Shown here: piece after piece, positions 58,516-64,000 of the stretch
How the letters are laid out: each line of letters begins with the position of its first letter
Position numbering within the stretch: position 1 is the first letter of the stretch
From: Candidatus Omnitrophota bacterium
GTDB taxonomy: Bacteria > Omnitrophota > Gorgyraeia > Gygaellales > JAHJCI01
DNA length: 64,000 nucleotides
NCBI GenBank assembly: GCA_016783355.1
Contig: JADHWR010000001.1
Span: forward strand, 14,024-78,023
Direction of reading: 5' to 3'
Translations under genes and position numbers: made by a program
Notes under the pieces: model-generated
The model's database searches: none
Seen by the model: the letters and a program-made list of their open reading frames with translations, nothing else
Told to the model about the DNA's origin: nothing

Positions 58516-59433
58516 TTATGGCTTATCCTTCTCAACAACCTTGTCCTTTTCTCCTTCTGGATTAGCACTTCGACTTCGCTCAGTGCTAGCACTCCGACTT
58601 CGCTCAGTGCTAGCACTCCGACTTCGCTCAGTGCTAACCCCGGATTTATCGAACGGATTGGCCTCTCTGTTGGCAGTCTCTTCTTGAAGAAAAAGCTCTT
58701 CCGGTTCCTTCTCTGCTTCTAAGCTTAAACTCTCGTGAGATAGATCTTCCACAAAACGCTTCCTTCCTTCAATAACTGCATCGGCAATTAAAGAAGCGAT
58801 AAGAGCAACGGACTTAATTGCATCGTCATTGCCCGGTACGGGATAATCAATAAACTCAGGGTTAGAATTTGTATCGATTAGTGCCACAATTGGAATTGAC
58901 AATCTTCTTGCCTCTTTTATCGCCGTAGATTCCTGGTTTGTATCAATGACAAATAAAGCACCGGGTAACTCCTCCATTTGTAAAAGCCCCGAGAATTTAC
59001 GGGCAAGATCTACTCGCTCCTTTTCTAAAAAGGAAATATCTTTCTTGCTCAGATTAGCAAATCCTGACTTCTTCATCTCCTCAATCTCGCGCAGACGCTC
59101 TATGCTCCTCTTGACTGTAGAAAAATTGGTCAGAAGCCCCCCTATCCAGCGCTTGGTAACATAATGCATAGAGCAGCGCTTAGCTTCTGCTTCAATTAGA
59201 TCCCGGATTTGCTTCTTTGTGCCCACAAAAATTACGGATTTACCCTTAGCGACTAAATCAATAACAAAATCGCAGGCCTTCCCGAGATACTGCTTTGTTT
59301 TTTCTAAATCCAGAATATAGATTCCGTATCTCTGACCAAAGATAAATTTTTCCATCTTTGGATTCCAGCGTGAAATCCTGTGTCCAAAATGTACTCCTGC
59401 CTCCAATAATTGTTTTATTAATTGGTCTTCCAC
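58516..59433 (-). CDS. rpsB: 30S ribosomal protein S2 with repeat-derived C-terminal extension
   Basis: S2 (305 residues) starts at GTG 59433 with AGGAGG upstream. It shows LLEAGVHFGHRISRWNPKM, FVGTKKQIRDLIEAEA, RWIGGLLTNFSTVKRSI, LFVIDTNQESTAIKEA and the PVPGNDDAIKSVALI end. Beyond residue about 255 lies a charged tail with three 8-residue repeats (STERSRSA) encoded by a 24-bp tandem palindrome at 58564-58635. The tail probably projects from the ribosome. Confidence 0.95.
   Translation of the reverse strand: MEDQLIKQLLEAGVHFGHRISRWNPKMEKFIFGQRYGIYILDLEKTKQYLGKACDFVIDLVAKGKSVIFVGTKKQIRDLIEAEAKRCSMHYVTKRWIGGLLTNFSTVKRSIERLREIEEMKKSGFANLSKKDISFLEKERVDLARKFSGLLQMEELPGALFVIDTNQESTAIKEARRLSIPIVALIDTNSNPEFIDYPVPGNDDAIKSVALIASLIADAVIEGRKRFVEDLSHESLSLEAEKEPEELFLQEETANREANPFDKSGVSTERSRSASTERSRSASTERSRSANPEGEKDKVVEKDKP
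58564..58660. repeat. 24-bp tandem repeat in the 3' end of rpsB
   Basis: Three copies of AGCACTCCGACTTCGCTCAG (plus TGCT) lie head to tail, each able to fold on AGCACT/AGTGCT. They are followed by GGATTTATCGAACGGATT, which is also the end of the intergenic array near 23235. Eight codons per unit keep the frame. Confidence 0.92.
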
Positions 59434-59452
59434 TGCTTATCCTCCTGGCAAA

Positions 59453-59545
59453 TGTGTCAAAATGTCAAAGAAAAGTGTCAAAGTGTCACAGTGTCAAAGT
59501 TACCAAATACCTTGATACATTGATACTTTGATACCTTATCAAGAC
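59453..59545. repeat. Tandem TTTGACAC / GTATCAA repeats upstream of rpsB
   Basis: On the minus strand three GTATCAA units are followed by about five TTTGACA units, each resembling a -35 hexamer, before the rpsB ribosome-binding site. No convincing -10 box follows. The rest of 59546-59623 holds nothing I recognise. Confidence 0.55.
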
Positions 59546-59623
59546 ATCCTTCTATTTCTTTTTTTATAAGGTGTCTTTATCATAACACAATAGCTTGTAC
59601 ACTTCCATAATTAAATGCGACCC

Positions 59624-61411
59624 CTATGTTGCCCCTTGCGTCTGATAAAGCCAAAAATACACCCCTTTCTTTCTTAAAAGTTCTGTATGAGTGCCGGATT
59701 CAACAATTCTGCCTTTATGCAAAACAATAATCTGACCAATATTCTTAACTGTGGAAAGGCGATGAGCAATAATAAAGACTGTGCGTCCAGTCTTGAGTCT
59801 TTCCAAGGTCTCCTGCACAATACGTTCAGATACAGAATCTAATTGTGAGGTTGCCTCATCAAAGAGCAATAGGGCAGGATTTTTAAGCAACGCTCGCGCA
59901 ATAGCAATACGCTGTCTCTCTCCACCCGAAAGACTAAGACCCCGCTCGCCAATCATTGTATCATAGCCTTGTGGTAACTTCATAATAAACTGATGCGCAA
60001 ATGCTGCTTTTGCTGCCTCAACAATTTTTTCAAAAGAAACACGAGCGTCTCCATAACTAATATTGGCTCTTACGGCATCATTAAAAAGTATTGTTTCCTG
60101 ACTGACAATACCGATATTGTCTCGTAATGAGCGTAAACTAAATTCCCGAATATCAACTCCATCAATTAAAATTTTTCCTTTTTGTGGTTCATAAAAACGC
60201 AAAAGCAAATCAACAAGAGTAGACTTACCTACGCCGCTTGGTCCAACAATAGCAATAGAACTACCGCTGGCCACCTTTAAATTTATATCCGAGAGAACCA
60301 TAGCCTTCTCATAAGCAAATGAGACGTTCTCAAAAACAATATCCTGCTCAACCCCTTTTAAAACCTTGGGGTTAGGGCTTTCTATGATTGTCGATTGTGT
60401 ATTAAGAACCTCGTATATCCGAGCGCTTGATGCCGTTGCTTGCTGATTCAAGGTATGAACCTGCGACAGTTTCTTGAATGGGCGAACTAAAGAAAGTAGT
60501 GCCCCTAAAAATAAACCAAAGACGCCAAAGGAAAGTTGGCCGTTAATAACATCGCGGCCTCCCCAGACAAAAACAAATATGCCCGCAATTACTCCGATAT
60601 ACTCTGTGCCTACGCCTAACAAAAGCTGGCGCTTAACTGATTTCATTACCAATCGCAGGTAATCCTGATTTTGCCCCGCAAACTTTCTAACCTCATAATC
60701 CTCCATGCAAAATGCCTTCACAATACGTGCGCCAAAGATAGTCTCATATAATAAGGAATGTAAATCAGCCATCTTTTCCTGCATGCGCAAAGATATCTTT
60801 TTTATAATTTTTCCTACCCTTAGTATCGGGAAGCTAATTAAGGGCAAAAGAACAAAAGAGATAGCTGCTAAGCGTGGGTGGATAAAAAAGATGATAAAAA
60901 TAAACATAATCACGCGCAGCCCTTCATAAACAAGATCGGTAATTCCGTAAGAAACTGCGTTACCTATACGGCCAACATCAGTAATAACCCGGGAGATAAG
61001 CTCACCCCCTCGTTTTTTCTGGTAATAATCCAAAGACAAATCCTGAAGTTTTTTATAAAGTTTAATTCGGATGTTCCGCTCAATCTTTTGACTAATGCAA
61101 GTCATAACATAACCCTTAACAAATTCTGATAACCCTTTAAAAATGAACATGACTAAGACAAAAATGGCCATAAATTTCAAAAGGTCAAGCGAAGGCGTAG
61201 AATTTACAAGACTGACGAAATTCTCCAAAAAAGGAGGTAGTTTGGTGGGAATAATAATCTGCTTATTTGTCAAAACCTTATCTGCCAAAGGCACAATCAT
61301 CGACAGAGACGCCCCATCAAAAAGACAACAAAAGACCATGGCAATAAAAGCATATATAAATAACTTGGTATGTGGCCGAATAAATTTTAATAAACGCAAG
61401 TATTCACGCAT
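59624..61411 (-). CDS. msbA: MsbA-like ABC exporter (lipid A / multidrug type)
   Basis: This half-transporter has six transmembrane segments (about 1-310) and an ATPase domain. The ATPase shows Walker A VGPSGVGKSTLVDLLL, Q-loop IVSQETILFND, signature LSLSGGERQRIAIARA, Walker B LLLFDEATSQLD and the H-loop IIAHRLSTV. Start ATG 61411 (MREYLRLLKF) lies right after the predicted transcription start. The GTG at 61429 would precede it. Proximity to lpxB supports a lipid A flippase role, although sequence alone does not separate it from multidrug exporters. Confidence 0.88.
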   Translation of the reverse strand: MREYLRLLKFIRPHTKLFIYAFIAMVFCCLFDGASLSMIVPLADKVLTNKQIIIPTKLPPFLENFVSLVNSTPSLDLLKFMAIFVLVMFIFKGLSEFVKGYVMTCISQKIERNIRIKLYKKLQDLSLDYYQKKRGGELISRVITDVGRIGNAVSYGITDLVYEGLRVIMFIFIIFFIHPRLAAISFVLLPLISFPILRVGKIIKKISLRMQEKMADLHSLLYETIFGARIVKAFCMEDYEVRKFAGQNQDYLRLVMKSVKRQLLLGVGTEYIGVIAGIFVFVWGGRDVINGQLSFGVFGLFLGALLSLVRPFKKLSQVHTLNQQATASSARIYEVLNTQSTIIESPNPKVLKGVEQDIVFENVSFAYEKAMVLSDINLKVASGSSIAIVGPSGVGKSTLVDLLLRFYEPQKGKILIDGVDIREFSLRSLRDNIGIVSQETILFNDAVRANISYGDARVSFEKIVEAAKAAFAHQFIMKLPQGYDTMIGERGLSLSGGERQRIAIARALLKNPALLLFDEATSQLDSVSERIVQETLERLKTGRTVFIIAHRLSTVKNIGQIIVLHKGRIVESGTHTELLRKKGVYFWLYQTQGAT

Positions 61412-61419
61412 AGCAGTAC

Positions 61420-61448
61420 AATATATCACAGCATTTGACTTTTGTCGA
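61420..61448 (-). promoter_or_regulatory. Promoter for the msbA-like gene (leaderless)
   Basis: TCGACA (61448-61443) and TATATT (61425-61420) are 17 bases apart. Transcription would start within about two bases of ATG 61411. Confidence 0.6.
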
Positions 61449-61463
61449 GTATTTTGATATTAT
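61435..61463 (+). promoter_or_regulatory. Promoter for the Gfo/Idh oxidoreductase-lpxB pair (leaderless)
   Basis: TTGACT (61435-61440) and TATTAT (61458-61463) are 17 bases apart, and only six bases separate the -10 box from ATG 61470. It overlaps the divergent msbA promoter. Confidence 0.7.
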
Positions 61464-61469
61464 CTTTCT

Positions 61470-62450
61470 ATGCACAAGATTAAGGTAGGGGTTGTGGGAC
61501 TTGGATATCTGGGCAGAATCCACGCGCAAATTTATCGCAAACTCCCCCAAGCGGATCTCGTTGGCTTTGCTGAGATAAATCAAATACGCTTAAAACAACA
61601 ATCAGATGAACTAAGGGTAGCCGGATTTGCCGACTATTCCCGATTATTTGATAAGGTAGAAGCAGTAAGTATTGCCACGCCGACAATAACCCATTATAAA
61701 ATAGCGGCTGACTTCCTTAAACATCAAATCCCTATATTAGTAGAAAAGCCCTTTACGGCGACACTCACCCAGGCAGATAAACTAATTAAATTAGCAAAAA
61801 AAGGGAATTCAATCCTTCAGGTAGGTCATGTAGAAAGATTCAATTCGGCATTTATTGCTGTACAGAAAATAATCCAAAACCCCCGTTTTATTGAATGTCA
61901 CAGGCTCTCACCCTTTTCTGGCCGCAGTCAGGATATCGGTGTAGTCTTAGACTTAATGATTCATGATATTGATATTATCCTTGGATTGGCAAAATCACCG
62001 GTAAAAAGGATTGAGGCAACAGGAATAAATGTAATCACCCATTTTGAGGATATTGCCAATGCGCGCATCACCTTTGAAAACGGCTGCGTAGCAAATCTAA
62101 CTGCCAGTCGCGTAAGCGAGGAGGCAATGCGTAAAATCAGAATCTTTTTTAAAAATACCTATATCTCCCTAGATTACAAAGGCGCCCAAGCGCATCTTTA
62201 TAAAAAAACACCTCAAGGGCTTATAAGATGCGAACTCCCCATTGAAAAAGAACCACCCCTGGAAAAGGAATTAAGGTCTTTTTTGGAATGTGTTCTCCAA
62301 AAAAGAAAACCTGTTATCGGTCCAAAAGAGGCAACTGCTGCATTATCCTGTGCCCTTAAGATTCAAAAAAAGATATGGAAAAGAAAATCCTCATTGTCGC
62401 CGGCGAAGCATCCTCAGAGCAACATGCGGCAAATCTCATCGAAGAGATAA
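61470..62450 (+). CDS. Gfo/Idh/MocA family oxidoreductase
   Basis: The 326-residue protein has an N-terminal Rossmann fold (VGVVGLGYLGRIHAQIY), the EKPF motif in ILVEKPFTATL and the conserved Asp/His in DLMIHDIDIILGL. Such genes often precede lpxB and may act on UDP-GlcNAc, as GnnA does for amide-linked lipid A. No GnnB-type aminotransferase lies in the window, so that is inference. Its last 25 residues lie in a 76-base overlap with lpxB and look non-conserved. Confidence 0.85.
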   Translation: MHKIKVGVVGLGYLGRIHAQIYRKLPQADLVGFAEINQIRLKQQSDELRVAGFADYSRLFDKVEAVSIATPTITHYKIAADFLKHQIPILVEKPFTATLTQADKLIKLAKKGNSILQVGHVERFNSAFIAVQKIIQNPRFIECHRLSPFSGRSQDIGVVLDLMIHDIDIILGLAKSPVKRIEATGINVITHFEDIANARITFENGCVANLTASRVSEEAMRKIRIFFKNTYISLDYKGAQAHLYKKTPQGLIRCELPIEKEPPLEKELRSFLECVLQKRKPVIGPKEATAALSCALKIQKKIWKRKSSLSPAKHPQSNMRQISSKR

Positions 62451-63637
62451 AAAAGTTATCTGCGAATATAGAATTTTTTGGCTTAGGCGGAAAAAGAATG
62501 CAGATGGCAGGCTGCTCTATTCTTACCAACATTGTTGATTTAGCCGTCGTCGGATTCGCTGAAGTGCTCAAGAATCTCTGGCGTTTCCGGTGTATCTTTA
62601 AAGACCTTCTTGAAAAAATTGATAAAATTCATCCTGACCTGGCCATCCTTGTTGACTATCCGGGGTTTAATCTACGATTAGCAAAAGAGCTTCGCTTGCG
62701 AAATATTCCTGTCATCTACTATATCAGTCCCCAAATCTGGGCCTGGGGAAAAACAAGGATAAAACTGATTAAAAGATATGTAAATAAAGTCATTGTCTTT
62801 TTTAAATTTGAAGAGCAATTATACCAAGAAAACAATATCCCTGTTGACTTCGTGGGTCATCCCTTTCTTGATACTGTCAGACCCACACCTAAATTAGATA
62901 TTACCCAAAATAAAACCACCTTTGCCCTTTTACCTGGCTCTCGTGAAAACGAGGTAAAACAAAACCTGCCCATAATGTTAGAAACAGCCAAATTGCTCAA
63001 AAACAAGATTCCGGGAAGTCTTTTCTTAATCCTGGCTACCTCAGTACTTAAAAAAGAACTGTATCAGGAAATAATTGAGGGGTCGGGGTATTTTCCGACC
63101 CCTCATTCTGAGCGAAGCGAAGAATCTCTTCCCCTTGTGCTTCTCTTTGATAAAACCCACGAAGGTCTCTCTTCCTCTGATTTCGCTCTTGTTGCCTCAG
63201 GAAGCGCTACATTAGAGACGGCAATTTCAGGGGTGCCTTTTGTGATTATTTACAAGATTAACCTGCTGACGTGGTTTTTTATCCGGTCTATGATTAAAAT
63301 TCCTTATATCGGTATGGTAAATGTAGTGCTCGGTAAAAAAGTAGTTGAGGAATTTATCCAGTTTAATGCGCAGTCACAAAGAATTGCCCGCTATATTATT
63401 AATCTTCTCAATAATCAAGAGGCGCTCCTGGAAATGAAAGCAAATCTTGCCAAGTTAAAGAAATTACTTGGTGAAAAAGGAGCAACAAAACAAGCCGCCC
63501 AGATAATTATTGATTTTTTGGGAGAGGAAGATAAAAAGTTATCTCGACTTTATCAGGAAATTCATCAGACTAATCAGAAGCTACTTCGCCACTTTAGGCG
63601 ACGCTCCTTTCAACATCTTCCACCATACCAACAATAA
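62375..63637 (+). CDS. lpxB: Lipid-A-disaccharide synthase, with repeat-derived insertion
   Basis: LpxB joins two lipid A precursors. The 420-residue GT-B protein shows ILIVAGEASSEQHAANL, DYPGFNLRLAKEL, YYISPQIWAWGKTRIKLI, FVGHPFLDTV, LLPGSRENEVKQNLP and SGSATLETAISGVPFVIIYK. ATG 62375 matches the family start. Residues about 236-255 (GSGYFPTPHSERSEESLPLV) come from a palindrome (63077-63104) plus a GAGCGAAGCGAAG unit, inserted in frame in a surface region. Confidence 0.94.
   Translation: MEKKILIVAGEASSEQHAANLIEEIKKLSANIEFFGLGGKRMQMAGCSILTNIVDLAVVGFAEVLKNLWRFRCIFKDLLEKIDKIHPDLAILVDYPGFNLRLAKELRLRNIPVIYYISPQIWAWGKTRIKLIKRYVNKVIVFFKFEEQLYQENNIPVDFVGHPFLDTVRPTPKLDITQNKTTFALLPGSRENEVKQNLPIMLETAKLLKNKIPGSLFLILATSVLKKELYQEIIEGSGYFPTPHSERSEESLPLVLLFDKTHEGLSSSDFALVASGSATLETAISGVPFVIIYKINLLTWFFIRSMIKIPYIGMVNVVLGKKVVEEFIQFNAQSQRIARYIINLLNNQEALLEMKANLAKLKKLLGEKGATKQAAQIIIDFLGEEDKKLSRLYQEIHQTNQKLLRHFRRRSFQHLPPYQQ
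63077..63126. repeat. Repeat insertion inside lpxB
   Basis: A hairpin with 10-bp arms GAGGGGTCGG/CCGACCCCTC is followed by ATTCTGAGCGAAGCGAAGAAT, which is nearly self-complementary. The insertion is in frame. Confidence 0.75.
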
Positions 63638-63700
63638 ATAAAGGAAATAAAGGGGACGATTCTCTCTAGCGAGAGCTATCCCCATAAATGGCTCTAAAAA
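63638..63700. other. Spacer between convergent genes with GGGGA/TCCCC hairpin
   Basis: GGGGACGATTCTCTC and GAGAGCTATCCCC can pair (63650-63682). The string resembles GGGGACGGTTCTCGC at 38624-38638. It may act as a two-way terminator or be a REP-like remnant. Confidence 0.45.
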
Positions 63701-64000
63701 TCAGCCTTGATTTAACCTAATATCATCTAAGAGCATCTGCAATCTCTGCTCGATTAAATAGTCAGGATTGTTTCTTATCTCTATCTCCTCTTTTAAGAGA
63801 GGGAGTAGTCTTTCTCTTGCCTTTTCTTGGGTTATTTTTCCTTTATGATATTTCTCTCTTACCTCTTCAATTTCCTGCCTAATCTCAAAAAGCCTCTTTT
63901 CGAATTCATATACTTTCGGGTTTTCTCTTTTTAGGAGCTTTAAATATTCCTCCTGCTGCTTGAGGAAATCCGGGGGAAACTCCTGAGCAGATAAAAAAGT
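63701..64000 (-). CDS. Coiled-coil protein, 5' end beyond window
   Basis: One hundred codons read open from the window edge to TGA 63701. The visible part starts TFLSAQEFPPDFLKQQEEYL and is charged and helical (FEIRQEIEEVREKYHKGKI, LLPLLKEEIEIRNNPDYL). LSAQ near the edge could be the end of a signal peptide. The family was not recognised. It converges on lpxB. Confidence 0.7.
   Translation of the reverse strand, partial: TFLSAQEFPPDFLKQQEEYLKLLKRENPKVYEFEKRLFEIRQEIEEVREKYHKGKITQEKARERLLPLLKEEIEIRNNPDYLIEQRLQMLLDDIRLNQG

Overview
The window is a gene-dense (mostly operonic, about 40% GC by eye) piece of a bacterial chromosome. All genes up to position 61411 read on the minus strand, and the last complete ones (61470-63637) read on the plus strand. 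Lipid A genes (lpxB, an MsbA-like exporter), an OmpA-type lipoprotein and a DXP isoprenoid pathway indicate a Gram-negative-type envelope. The methyl branch of the Wood-Ljungdahl pathway (fhs, fchA, folD, metF), pta-ackA and a GH57 branching enzyme suggest an anaerobe able to handle C1 units and acetate. The combination, together with many in-gene palindromic repeats, resembles uncultivated lineages such as Omnitrophota; that placement is inference from gene content, not a phylogeny.

Layout in transcription order within blocks: (a) 7300-1: tRNA-Thr, rpmG, tRNA-Trp, secE, nusG, rplK, rplA, rplJ, rplL and then one uninterrupted reading frame that joins RpoB to RpoC. (b) 10410-7351: pta, ackA, an exported DJ-1/PfpI protein, panD. 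(c) 16825-10433: rpmE, prfA, prmC, murA, trpG, trpD, trpC, trpF. (d) 23012-17014: polA, glgA, coaE, rho. (e) 24515-23256: a TPR protein whose 5' end is split by two mobile elements, one carrying a GIY-YIG nuclease. (f) 32476-24560: tgt, trmD, rplS, a toxin-antitoxin pair, rnhB, yraN, fhs, fchA, folD, metF. (g) 47078-32580: GH57, uppS, cdsA, dxr, rseP, ispG, proS, rimP, nusA, infB, trpS, scpA, ruvB. (h) 48970-47093: an OmpA-like lipoprotein, a coiled-coil membrane protein and a DUF4912 protein. (i) 55020-49165: clpP, an aminotransferase, serA, a citrate/homocitrate synthase-like protein, purA. (j) 59433-55165: rpsB, tsf, pyrH, frr, a LAGLIDADG protein, tRNA-Lys interrupted by a group I intron, tRNA-Leu, tRNA-Gly. 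(k) 61411-59624 msbA-like, divergent from a Gfo/Idh oxidoreductase plus lpxB on the plus strand.

The most unusual content is a family of elements with ends CCCCGTT(C/A)GAA and their complement, flanked by 4-bp direct repeats. Five short copies (29-68 bp) sit inside protein genes (pfpI, coaE, polA, tgt, infB), and in every case element plus duplicated target is a multiple of three, so the frame stays open. A 279-bp copy consists almost entirely of a GIY-YIG nuclease gene and lies next to a 106-bp copy in the 5' end of a TPR gene. Deleting both and the duplicated TTTA restores an ATG in frame with the TPR protein. I read this as a tiny nuclease-encoding mobile element with non-autonomous, protein-coding derivatives.

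Other notable items: the rpoB-rpoC fusion with a Shine-Dalgarno-like relic in its linker, a canonical-looking group I intron between U33 and U34 of tRNA-Lys(UUU), a covarying structured element in three 5' leaders, and several further repeat families inside genes and leaders.
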